A stretch of DNA of 64,000 nt, taken from contig NZ_LMQS01000002.1 of the NCBI RefSeq assembly GCF_001424665.1, positions 372,001 through 436,000 on the forward strand. Direction: 5' to 3'. The position numbers and the translations under genes were made by a program. Source of the DNA: Methylophilus sp. Leaf416 (GTDB lineage Bacteria; Pseudomonadota; Gammaproteobacteria; Burkholderiales; Methylophilaceae). The notes beneath the pieces were generated by a model. The model saw only the letters and a list, made by a program, of their open reading frames with translations, did no database searches and was not told where the DNA came from. This document shows, in pieces, positions 31,684 through 39,493 of the stretch. Position 1 is the first letter of the stretch. Each line of letters opens with the position of its first letter.

Positions 31684-34053
31684 CTACAAGCTTAAAAACA
31701 GTGCCGAAGTCCATACCCTGGATTGATCACGCTGTCTGGCGGTGATGAATAAAGCATGCTCGCTGCCGGATTCAAGTTTTAGCGCCGGTAAGTCAATCTG
31801 CCCGGAAACATCGCGTGGTAACTCTTTATCAGTAATACGTTCTATAGCCACTTTCAATTCGGCGCCTGGTAATTGTTTTTCGAGTTGCTGTGTTGCCAAC
31901 AAGCTGTCGCCATCCAGTTCGAGCTTCACTTCCGGCGCATGCACATAAGGTTGTGGCTCTAATGGATCACCTACTTTAATGTAGCTATCAATACGCGATT
32001 TCAACATAATTTTGCAGCCAGCCAGGTTGGAAAGCTCAATCTCTATGCTGTCACTGTCGCCATTGGTATCGGTACGGAAACCAATAGTGGAAGCATCATT
32101 ACGCCAGCAAACCTGTTCGGGATGATCAAGGCCAAACGCACTGAAATCGGTAATCGTTGCGCCAGTTACCTGAACCTCTCCCGTCCAGTAGGCACCGCGG
32201 TAACGATCCTTGATTCTTGCCCCACCCAGTCTTATGCGGATGCGATTGCTGGCCAATCCCAACTCCTCATGTAGGTTGCGTGTCCAGATGCGCTGGTCAC
32301 CAGCGTATAGACTGACTTCTTCCCAACCCTGGTCTCCCAGCACCTGGTATTCCAGCGGAACGGATAGCTCAGGCACATATGCGTCACCCATCAGGTGTTC
32401 TCCTTGCCGCAAGCTGGCAAAACTGCGCTCGCCGGTCGTGGCAAAGGTATGGCGGGCACGAAGTGCCTTGGCTACCCCTTCACGATCAAACTGCGTGGCT
32501 AACACACCTGTTAAGCCGCCACGGGAACCAAATACTGCAGTGGCCGGTACGCCACCGCCGCAACGACCCTGATGCTCATCACTATTGGCAGCAGCACCTA
32601 CGCGGTAACCGCGTTGCAAGGCTTCGGCGTAGACCCAGTGAAACTGGCCCCAGGCCGAGCTGACTTCGATCAGTCTTTCCAGTTCAGGGTGATGCCAATC
32701 CAGGTTGCAACGGCGACCTCCTACATGCGGCATCATCAAATGCCCTTCCGGGTCATGCGCATAGGCGGCATACAAATCGTCGACCGGCCACGCGCCTGGC
32801 GTCAGCGTGCCATGCGTAAACTCATTCCATTCGAACGAGCGTACCAATCTGCCGTGCTCGTCGAAAGGAAACAGCGGTTTGCTGTCACGCAAAAAGACAA
32901 TATTGCGGTCGCCACCAGCGCAGGAATTACCGCACCATTCAGTGCCAGGGTAGCAAACAAACCGGCCTGGCTCATTCAGGCTGTGAATCAGGGCAACCGC
33001 CTTGTCCCAGCGTTGCTCGGTAATATTAAAATCATTGGCGGTATAACCCAGGATATCCAGACCGGCTACGTCACGGCCATAACTGAGGTTGTACAAGGTA
33101 TCATTCGTGCCTACGGTATCATCCGAATGCACATGCAGGTCGGCGTAAAGCGGCCGCAACGCATTCGCTTCTGTTGAAACATTCACATAGGCTTGCGCGG
33201 TGGCGACCCGGGCATCTTCAACCTTGGCCTGTATTTTCCATTCGCCTGGATGACCTAACCTCATGCCACCCAAACGCACAATGGCCCAGCCTTGTTCCGC
33301 CAGGGTAAACGGAAAATCATGGTGCTCACCGTTAGCGCCAGACAACAGCAAACTACCAGCTAAAGGAAGATTGCGGCAGGTATTGCCCCAGGCATCGTCT
33401 GCCCGCACAATCATATCGAAAGACTCCTCGCGATTCACCAACCGTGGCGTAATGATCTGCAGCGCTGAAGGTTCGCCGGGAACAATATTCAATAACACAT
33501 CGCCAGGTACTTCAGCAAATTTTGAACTGCCTAGCGGGTCGATAAACAGCCTGAACTGGAAGTCTTTTTCAACGAAACTTTGTACCCGTGTCCCAGGACC
33601 ACCATGACGGCGGTCACCGAGGCGAATGATGATACGGTCGCCCGGATTCAGATAGCCATCCACGACATCGACAATCACGGTTTTCTGGAAAGGACGCTCA
33701 TGCCCCTTCTGGTCAAACCTGACCTTGAGGCTTTGTACGGTAGCAGGACTTTGCCCAGGCACCAATTCACCTGCCTGATATTCAGCAGAGATGTAGTTTG
33801 CAGCTGCTGGATCACTGGTCTGGAACAATGCCCAGTCAGAATAAAATTTAAAGGCCAACTTTAACCAGGCACCATCGGCCAGACCGGAGCCGCCGACTTC
33901 ATAAGTCAGTACTAACTCTGCCCACTCGCCAGCTACCAACTCGCGCCGGTTAGCGGTGAGGCTGCCAAGAAAGGGCCTGGCCTTATTGCGCTCATATAGC
34001 CCTTGAGGCGCAATATACTGACCAGCTTCATTTTTTGGATCGAAATTTTTCAT
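31684..34053 (-). CDS. PHP/DUF3604-type metallohydrolase-like protein
   Basis: 789-aa protein without a signal peptide. The N-terminal half (about 30-300) is beta-rich, ending with VNVSTEANALRPLYADLHVHSDDTVGTNDT, the first metal motif of a PHP/DUF3604 domain. Later HMMPHVGGRRCN and AAANSDEHQGRCGGG supply further His/Asp ligands. DUF3604 proteins are predicted metal-dependent hydrolases of unknown substrate. It is the last gene of an operon with a nitrate/sulfonate/taurine-type ABC transporter, so it may act on the imported compound (inference). It starts 9 bp after the permease stop. Confidence 0.78.
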   Translation of the reverse strand: MKNFDPKNEAGQYIAPQGLYERNKARPFLGSLTANRRELVAGEWAELVLTYEVGGSGLADGAWLKLAFKFYSDWALFQTSDPAAANYISAEYQAGELVPGQSPATVQSLKVRFDQKGHERPFQKTVIVDVVDGYLNPGDRIIIRLGDRRHGGPGTRVQSFVEKDFQFRLFIDPLGSSKFAEVPGDVLLNIVPGEPSALQIITPRLVNREESFDMIVRADDAWGNTCRNLPLAGSLLLSGANGEHHDFPFTLAEQGWAIVRLGGMRLGHPGEWKIQAKVEDARVATAQAYVNVSTEANALRPLYADLHVHSDDTVGTNDTLYNLSYGRDVAGLDILGYTANDFNITEQRWDKAVALIHSLNEPGRFVCYPGTEWCGNSCAGGDRNIVFLRDSKPLFPFDEHGRLVRSFEWNEFTHGTLTPGAWPVDDLYAAYAHDPEGHLMMPHVGGRRCNLDWHHPELERLIEVSSAWGQFHWVYAEALQRGYRVGAAANSDEHQGRCGGGVPATAVFGSRGGLTGVLATQFDREGVAKALRARHTFATTGERSFASLRQGEHLMGDAYVPELSVPLEYQVLGDQGWEEVSLYAGDQRIWTRNLHEELGLASNRIRIRLGGARIKDRYRGAYWTGEVQVTGATITDFSAFGLDHPEQVCWRNDASTIGFRTDTNGDSDSIEIELSNLAGCKIMLKSRIDSYIKVGDPLEPQPYVHAPEVKLELDGDSLLATQQLEKQLPGAELKVAIERITDKELPRDVSGQIDLPALKLESGSEHALFITARQRDQSRVWTSALFLSL

Positions 34054-34062
34054 AGTTTACTC

Positions 34063-34815
34063 TTACTGAACACGCCAGGTTTGGTAGTGTTTTTCTAAAC
34101 GTTTGAATGCCAGGTTTTCCATCAGCCAGGCAATCAGGCCTATGGTCGCGATCCCTAACAGCACCTGGTTGCTATTGCCAATCTGGCCACCCATAGAAAC
34201 CATCCAGCCTATGCCTTTGGAAGCACCTATCATTTCAGCGGCCACTAATGCCCGCCAGGCCTGGCTAAAGCCGATGCGTAATGCAGCCGTGACGAAAGGC
34301 AATGAAGCGGGGATATATACATGCAAAATAATTTGCCAGGTATCAGCGCCCAGGGTACGCGCAGCACGCACTTCACCACCACGTATACTTTGTATGCCTT
34401 CCTGGATCGTAATTGCCATCGGAAACACGGCGGCAATAAAGATCACCATCACAATCGACCAATAACCTAATCCAAAAATGATCATGGTCAGTGGTGCCCA
34501 CGCCACCGGCGGAATAGCCATAAACAGGCTGTTCAATGGCGAGATGAAGTCGCGAAAATTGTTGGATAAGCCCGCCAGGGAGCCGAGCAATATCGCGACT
34601 ACCGTTGCCAGGGCAAAGCCGCCAATTTCCTCAAGCAGGCTGGCTCGCAGATGCAACAACAAGCTGCCGTCTTTCAGCCAGCGCACAGCCTCCTGCGCGA
34701 CATCCCACGGCTGGGGCAATATATAAGCAGGATACTGGCTGGCAATCGCGCTCCAGACGATGAGCAGGAAAGGGAGCGATAACCAGCCCCAATGGAATTT
34801 TGCAGAAAATCTCAT
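34063..34815 (-). CDS. ABC transporter permease (SsuC/TauC type)
   Basis: 250-aa inner-membrane permease with about six TM helices and the EAA-loop sequence EVRAARTLGADTWQIILHVYIPASLPFVTAALRI interrupted by short loops, matching SsuC/TauC/NrtB proteins. It pairs with the ATPase and binding protein upstream. Starts 3 bp after the binding-protein stop. The substrate cannot be set from the permease. Confidence 0.92.
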   Translation of the reverse strand: MRFSAKFHWGWLSLPFLLIVWSAIASQYPAYILPQPWDVAQEAVRWLKDGSLLLHLRASLLEEIGGFALATVVAILLGSLAGLSNNFRDFISPLNSLFMAIPPVAWAPLTMIIFGLGYWSIVMVIFIAAVFPMAITIQEGIQSIRGGEVRAARTLGADTWQIILHVYIPASLPFVTAALRIGFSQAWRALVAAEMIGASKGIGWMVSMGGQIGNSNQVLLGIATIGLIAWLMENLAFKRLEKHYQTWRVQ

Positions 34816-34818
34816 TTG

Positions 34819-35826
34819 TTATTTAATTAAAGACTGCTCGGCTCTTTGCAAGAAAGAGGTATCTACCACCTGCTCTACTTTCAGCGGTTTATTGATAAAA
34901 CCCAATGACAGTGAATAATCCATCAGGCGCTGGATGAATTGCAGGTCTTTGGTATCCAGTCGTGCAGACCAGCCCATGCGCTTACGCGCTTCCTGCACGA
35001 TCTCTTCCGGCTTGATGGTTTTGCCGTTGGCACCTTGTGTAGTTTCCAGCTTGAAAGCCTCCGCAATGATCTGGTTCGACTCCTCAGGGTTTGATTGCAG
35101 GAATGCAATCGCCTTCAGATGCGCGCGCAGCAACTTGGTCACTTCTTCCGGACGGCTCTTGAGCGTTTTCGGTAATGCAATCACCACATACCAGGGGTAT
35201 TGCGGCAACTCTTTATTCACATCCAGCACCAGCTTGCTGGAACCACGCAACAACGATTGGCTGACAAACGGCTCCCATGAGAATGCGGCATCCACCTCAT
35301 TGTGCTCAAGTGCCGCATTCATATTGCCAGCCGGCATATTGATAATCGACAGGTCCTGGTCAGGGTCCAGTTTGGCTTTTTCTTTCAGCACATAGCCGCG
35401 CAGCAACACATCCATACCACTGCCTTTGGCTACCCCGGCCAGTTTTTTTCCGCGTAAATCACTGACGGTAGTCACCGGGCTTTTCTGATTGGCGATCACT
35501 GCTGCCTGGCCATAATTGACTTGCGCCAGAATCTTGCTCTCCAGGCCTCGCGAGAACCAGTGATACACCGGCGGCGAACCGACATAAGCGACATCCAGAT
35601 CACCTGCTGCGACAGCCTGTTGCAACAATGGGCCATCGTTGAAAGATTTGAGATCTACATTCAGGCCCTCCGCTGCATAGAATCCCTTTTTATCGGCAAT
35701 CACTGCCGGTGCATTGGCCATGGCATACACCCAGCCAATCCTCAGCGGCTTTTCTTCGGCAAATACGCTAGTCGCCAGGCAAACGAGGGCGACAGAAAAA
35801 ATGGCAGTGATAGATTTTTTAATCAT
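34819..35826 (-). CDS. ABC transporter substrate-binding protein (SsuA/TauA type)
   Basis: 335-aa periplasmic binding protein of the NMT1/SsuA/TauA class: signal peptide (about 1-23, ending VFA), then LRIGWVYAMANAPAVIADKKGFYAAEG, YVGSPPVYHWFSRG, and LAGVAKGSGMDVLLRG. The frame reads back to 35868 but the ATG at 35826 (MIKKSITAIF) has the ribosome site AGGAAAT and starts the signal peptide. Likely ligands are sulfonates, taurine or a similar small acid; not determinable here. Confidence 0.9.
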   Translation of the reverse strand: MIKKSITAIFSVALVCLATSVFAEEKPLRIGWVYAMANAPAVIADKKGFYAAEGLNVDLKSFNDGPLLQQAVAAGDLDVAYVGSPPVYHWFSRGLESKILAQVNYGQAAVIANQKSPVTTVSDLRGKKLAGVAKGSGMDVLLRGYVLKEKAKLDPDQDLSIINMPAGNMNAALEHNEVDAAFSWEPFVSQSLLRGSSKLVLDVNKELPQYPWYVVIALPKTLKSRPEEVTKLLRAHLKAIAFLQSNPEESNQIIAEAFKLETTQGANGKTIKPEEIVQEARKRMGWSARLDTKDLQFIQRLMDYSLSLGFINKPLKVEQVVDTSFLQRAEQSLIK

Positions 35827-35839
35827 TTTTATTTCCTGA

Positions 35840-36682
35840 TCATGAATGAATGTTGGAAGCAGTGACATCTGTATGAATGACGTCAGATATGGTGCTCATT
35901 AAGCGAGTGCGGTAATCCAGAAACGCCGTCAGTTTGCGGGTATCAATATTCGCTCGCGGACGGGTAAGATCGATAGCCAATTCGCTATGGATGCCTTGCG
36001 GCGCAATGCCCAGCACTACCACCCGATCAGACATAAAAATGGCTTCATCAATATCGTGTGTGATAAACAGCACTGTTTGGCCGAGTTCAGACCACAGTCG
36101 TAGCGTCTCTTCATTGAGATTGTTGCGGGTGATTGCGTCCAGTGCCGCAAAGGGTTCATCCATCAATAGCAATGCCGGCTCTAGCGCCAGCGCACGCGCG
36201 AGCGACACCCGCTGTTGCATCCCTCCAGACAACTGATATGGAAGTTTGTCTGCGACTTTATCCAGTCCCACCAGCGACAGATAGTGCCTGGCTTTATCCA
36301 GTTGCTCTTTAACACCTAGCTGTTTTTGCATGCTTAGACCAAAGCGCACATTTTCTAATGCACTAAGCCAGGGGAACAGTTGCGGCGATTGAAACACATA
36401 ACCAAGTTCAGGCATTTCAGGATGCACAGGCTGGTGATTGATATGGATGGTACCCGATGATGGTTTCTGGAAACCTGACAGCAGGTTTAAAAGTGTAGTC
36501 TTGCCGCAACCTGAAGGACCCAAAAGTGAAACAAACTCACCAGGTTCCACATGCAACGAAAACCCATCAAATACCGTATGCCCATTCGCATAAGAAAAGT
36601 TGATATCATCCATCGACAAAGATGCAGCTGGCCTGCGCGGGGCATTTGAATTAGTACTCGCTGGGGAACGTTGAATGGCCAT
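35840..36682 (-). CDS. ABC transporter ATPase (SsuB/TauB type)
   Basis: 280-aa ATPase: Walker A LLGPSGCGKTTLLNLLSG, signature LSGGMQQRVSLARALALEPA, Walker B LLLMDEPFAALDAITR and H-loop ITHDIDEA. First gene of the operon ATPase, binding protein, permease, DUF3604. Starts about 165 bp from the divergent GntR-type regulator. Confidence 0.92.
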   Translation of the reverse strand: MAIQRSPASTNSNAPRRPAASLSMDDINFSYANGHTVFDGFSLHVEPGEFVSLLGPSGCGKTTLLNLLSGFQKPSSGTIHINHQPVHPEMPELGYVFQSPQLFPWLSALENVRFGLSMQKQLGVKEQLDKARHYLSLVGLDKVADKLPYQLSGGMQQRVSLARALALEPALLLMDEPFAALDAITRNNLNEETLRLWSELGQTVLFITHDIDEAIFMSDRVVVLGIAPQGIHSELAIDLTRPRANIDTRKLTAFLDYRTRLMSTISDVIHTDVTASNIHS

Positions 36683-36847
36683 GACTTATTAACAGTGTAA
36701 AATTTGTCAAAATAATACAAGTTAATACAAGTTGGCACAAAGAATAAAAAAATATATTCTTATAACTTATTTGTATATTTAATCTGCCATGCAAACGCAT
36801 ACAATCTGTCAGTTACTCATCTCCTGATTTATACAAGATAAGCGCAA
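36683..36847. promoter_or_regulatory. Divergent control region with repeated ATACAA elements
   Basis: Between the transporter operon and its putative regulator. ATACAAGTT occurs twice in tandem (36715-36723 and 36725-36733), once inverted as AACTTATTTGTAT (36764-36776), and ATACAAGATAA at 36831-36841. Such repeats are candidate operators of the neighbouring HutC-type regulator. AT-richness makes chance matches possible. Confidence 0.5.
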
Positions 36848-37594
36848 TTGAAATCCATACCTTCACCTTTAATACGGGAAAACCCCACTGCTTTATATTT
36901 GCAGATTTCATCCCTGCTACGCGAAGAGATCAGCAGCGGTTTGTATGAGCCGTCAGGCAAGTTACCTTCCGAAGCGGAATTGCAGGCACGTTTTAACGTC
37001 AGCCGGATAACCGTCAGACTGGCGTTGGATCAGCTGGTGGAAGAGAAAATTGTCGAGCGGAAGCAAGGCAAAGGCACTTATGTTTTCAACAAGCAATTAC
37101 GCTATGGCCTGGATACTTTACGCAGCTTTCACGAGACGCTGGTGATACAAGGACTCAAACCGGAAATGCGCCTGCTTTCCCATCGTGTCATTGATATTCC
37201 CGAAAATTTGAAAAGCACATTCAGTGCGGAGACTATTCAAAGCCTGTTCATCGAACGCTTGCACGTGGTTGATAATCAACCTATTGCAATCGGCAAAAGC
37301 CATCTGCTTGCAGAAGTTGCAGCAGTGAGTTTGGATACTATTGAAAGCCAGCCAAGCTACAAGGTGATAGAAACAGTGACAGGACTGAAAGTGGAGAGAG
37401 CAGAGTTATCGATTACCGCACAATTGGCTGATGTAAAACATGCCAAAGCTCTGGAAATCAGTCCTGGCATGCCATTATTGATTATGAAGAGGCTTTCATA
37501 TCTATCAAACAACACGTGTTGTGACCATTCAATATTCTATATCCGCCCTGAACATTATGAATTTGTGTTGAGCAGCCACTTCAAAGTCAGCTAA
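36848..37594 (+). CDS. GntR/HutC-family transcription regulator
   Basis: 248 aa. An N-terminal GntR winged helix (about 8-75: YLQISSLLREEISSGLYEPSGKLPSEAELQARFNVSRITVRLALDQLV, with the typical LPSE and RxTVR marks) and a C-terminal UTRA effector domain (about 85-245). UTRA domains bind small effectors, and this gene is divergent from the transporter operon, so it is probably its repressor. The only plausible start is TTG at 36848. Confidence 0.88.
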   Translation: MKSIPSPLIRENPTALYLQISSLLREEISSGLYEPSGKLPSEAELQARFNVSRITVRLALDQLVEEKIVERKQGKGTYVFNKQLRYGLDTLRSFHETLVIQGLKPEMRLLSHRVIDIPENLKSTFSAETIQSLFIERLHVVDNQPIAIGKSHLLAEVAAVSLDTIESQPSYKVIETVTGLKVERAELSITAQLADVKHAKALEISPGMPLLIMKRLSYLSNNTCCDHSIFYIRPEHYEFVLSSHFKVS

Positions 37595-37644
37595 ATCAAG
37601 AAACGAGCGCCGCACCTGCTACTAATATTATTAATCGTGTTTGC

Positions 37645-37905
37645 CTAGGCAGGATTTTTAGGTGGGATTAATGAATCGTCCAGAATCTTTCCAGGTTCAA
37701 TCTCTGGTTCAACCACAGGTGCAATTTCCGGCTCCACGCCAGGGACAACTTCGGGATCAACACCAGGAATTTTCCCTGGTTCAATCTCCGGTATGTTCGC
37801 GGGGTTTACATCGTCTGTTTCATCAGGATGAATATCCGTTTGATCATCTGGTTGATTCACTTGTTCTCCAACACCCTCAATCTTGCCATTCGGGTCAGTA
37901 GCCAT
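37645..37905 (-). CDS. 86-aa acidic Pro-rich repeat protein
   Basis: Soluble, very acidic: repeats of the form GKIPGVDPEVVPGVEPEIAP and VEPEIEPGKI. Related in pattern to the 39116-39391 protein (GNIPGVDPEDHPAI). Ribosome site AGGAGAAGG before the ATG. A stress motif copy (37985-38015) lies about 80 bp upstream. Function unknown; possibly a hydrophilin-like stress protein. Confidence 0.62.
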   Translation of the reverse strand: MATDPNGKIEGVGEQVNQPDDQTDIHPDETDDVNPANIPEIEPGKIPGVDPEVVPGVEPEIAPVVEPEIEPGKILDDSLIPPKNPA

Positions 37906-37984
37906 TACCTTCTCCTTTTTACAGAATTACGCTCAAATATTAATTTTTTGCACATCTATCTTATTAAGCCATGCAGAAAGTTTT

Positions 37985-38015
37985 CATCAGAAAATAGCTG
38001 ATAAGGCTGTAAGAA
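37985..38015 (-). promoter_or_regulatory. Recurrent stress-promoter motif, site 13 (acidic repeat protein)
   Basis: Minus strand: TTCTTAC, 7 nt, TCAG, 7 nt, CTGATG. Confidence 0.6.
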
Positions 38016-38056
38016 TCGCGTGTCAGAAGTGATGACGTTCTACATTTCTCTATCAG

Positions 38057-38078
38057 AAAAGGAGCCTAGGCTCCTTTT
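38057..38078. terminator. Intrinsic terminator of the DUF2171 gene
   Basis: Perfect palindrome AAAAGGAGCC / GGCTCCTTTT with a 2-nt loop, T runs on both strands, 25 bp past the stop of the minus-strand gene at 38103. Confidence 0.88.
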
Positions 38079-38102
38079 TCTAATGACTGATTACATGCAT
38101 GA

Positions 38103-38333
38103 CTACATAGGCTTGCTAGACCAATCTTTCATGGCTTCATCACCTGGGCGGTCAACCACTACTTTTCCGTTTTCAACGCCGGTGACCCAACTGGTTGGAA
38201 TATAGTGATGCTGACCCTGCCCGTCTTTTTTCAGCTTGATGGTATTGCTGCCTTCCATATGATCCACAGTGGCGAATTGGCCACCCTGTGAACAGACCAC
38301 TGGCATTTCGGGAATAATCTGACTGGTATTCAT
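38103..38333 (-). CDS. DUF2171 stress-type protein
   Basis: 76-aa soluble beta-rich protein: MPVVCSQGGQFATVDHMEGSNTIKL, then a DGQGQHHYIPTSWVTGVENGKVVVDRPGDE segment typical of the DUF2171 family. Members are general-stress-type proteins of unknown function. A stress motif copy (38402-38432) lies about 70 bp upstream. It is followed by a strong terminator. Confidence 0.82.
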   Translation of the reverse strand: MNTSQIIPEMPVVCSQGGQFATVDHMEGSNTIKLKKDGQGQHHYIPTSWVTGVENGKVVVDRPGDEAMKDWSSKPM

Positions 38334-38401
38334 ATCTTATCTCCAAGGATGAACCGGTATTCCGGTTTAAGTATCAGAGTAAGGTTAATTCTAGCCTTGC
38401 G

Positions 38402-38432
38402 TTATAAGTTATGTCTGAAACTAACGTAGGAA
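38402..38432 (-). promoter_or_regulatory. Recurrent stress-promoter motif, site 14 (DUF2171)
   Basis: Minus strand: TTTCCTAC, 7 nt, TCAG, 7 nt, TTATAA. One of the clearest copies. Confidence 0.66.
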
Positions 38433-38623
38433 AGAGACTATAAAAATCTCCAATATGGCTTGCAAACGGGCTGGGAGGTCACCGGCTCATAAATGATAAA
38501 AAATGGGGAGATGGAACTAAGGAAAGACTTCAGGTTCTAGCCATTGTGTACTTTTTACAAATCTATGATGTTTTAAAACCAGTGTCTCAATAATCAAAAC
38601 TTTAAATAACGGACGGAGTGTTT

Positions 38624-39067
38624 ATGACTAAAAATAACTACTTGATTGGTATGTTGGCTGGGCTGATTGTGCTTAATTTAACCGCGTGTGATAAACCCAC
38701 AGAAAAAATTCAGGAGAGGACCTCTGATAACAAAATTGTGGAAGAGAAAGCGCCTTTTGAAACCACTGCAAATGAGATCGCAAAAGCATATGCGGATAAT
38801 GTGGTCACTGCCGATAATAAATTCAAAGACATCACTTTTAACGTCACTGGCACAGTCGCTGAGGTAAGCAAGAATTTGATTAAAGAGCCTTATGTGCGTT
38901 TAAAAGGTGGTGTGAATACGGATAAAGAACCGCAATTTGTATTGCAGCAAAGTGAGAAAGATAAAGCCGCAGAATTGAAAGTCGGGCAAAACATCAAGCT
39001 TGAATGTATCGGGCAAGGCGATCTTGCTGAAATCCCGATGGCAGGTGAGTGTAAATTCCTAGATTAA
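38624..39067 (+). CDS. OB-fold (tRNA_anti-like) lipoprotein
   Basis: 147-aa lipoprotein: lipobox LNLTAC (Cys at about 22), then a domain with helix NEIAKAYADNVVTADNKFKDITFNVTGTVAEV that matches the OB-fold 'tRNA_anti-like' group of periplasmic proteins. The paired cysteines ECIGQGDLAEIPMAGEC in the final part may form a disulfide. The frame reads back to 38618, but ATG 38624 has the ribosome site GGACGGAG. A terminator follows. Confidence 0.75.
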   Translation: MTKNNYLIGMLAGLIVLNLTACDKPTEKIQERTSDNKIVEEKAPFETTANEIAKAYADNVVTADNKFKDITFNVTGTVAEVSKNLIKEPYVRLKGGVNTDKEPQFVLQQSEKDKAAELKVGQNIKLECIGQGDLAEIPMAGECKFLD

Positions 39068-39072
39068 ACCAA

Positions 39073-39094
39073 GGCCCGTAAAACGGGCCTTTTT
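39073..39094 (+). terminator. Intrinsic terminator after the OB-fold lipoprotein
   Basis: Stem GGCCCGT / ACGGGCC, 3-nt loop AAA, five T residues. Confidence 0.9.
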
Positions 39095-39115
39095 AATTAG
39101 ATAAAGCTCACTGAC

Positions 39116-39391
39116 TCATTTCTCGGTAAATTTTTCATCTTCCAGCATCTCACCAGGCACTATATCAGGCTGGTTATTTGCATCAATGCCCTGCACTTTT
39201 GCGGGCTGGATCTTTGTCTTAATCGCTGGATGGTCTTCGGGGTCCACACCCGGAATATTGCCGGGTTGTTTTTCCAGATCCGTAGGCGGGCTGCCTGAAT
39301 TTCCATCATTGTTTCTGTTGACGTTGATATCTTTGTATTTATCTTTCGGGTTATCAGTACCCTCGACAGGACGGTTTAAATCGGTAGTCAT
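39116..39391 (-). CDS. 91-aa acidic Pro/Asn-rich protein
   Basis: Soluble, Asn/Pro/Asp-rich: NVNRNNDGNSGSPPTDLEKQPGNIPGVDPEDHPAI and QPDIVPGEMLEDEK. The PGVDPE segment relates it to the 37645-37905 protein, though most of the sequence differs. Ribosome site GGAGATGC just before the ATG. Function unknown. No stress motif at the exact spacing was found upstream. Confidence 0.58.
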   Translation of the reverse strand: MTTDLNRPVEGTDNPKDKYKDINVNRNNDGNSGSPPTDLEKQPGNIPGVDPEDHPAIKTKIQPAKVQGIDANNQPDIVPGEMLEDEKFTEK

Positions 39392-39493
39392 TGCATCTCC
39401 ATTTCAGGCTTTTCGCGAATAGTTACCTGATTTTGTTAAGTGTCGATAAATGATATTGATGAAACGCATTTGAAATCATCCGTACCATGCTGA

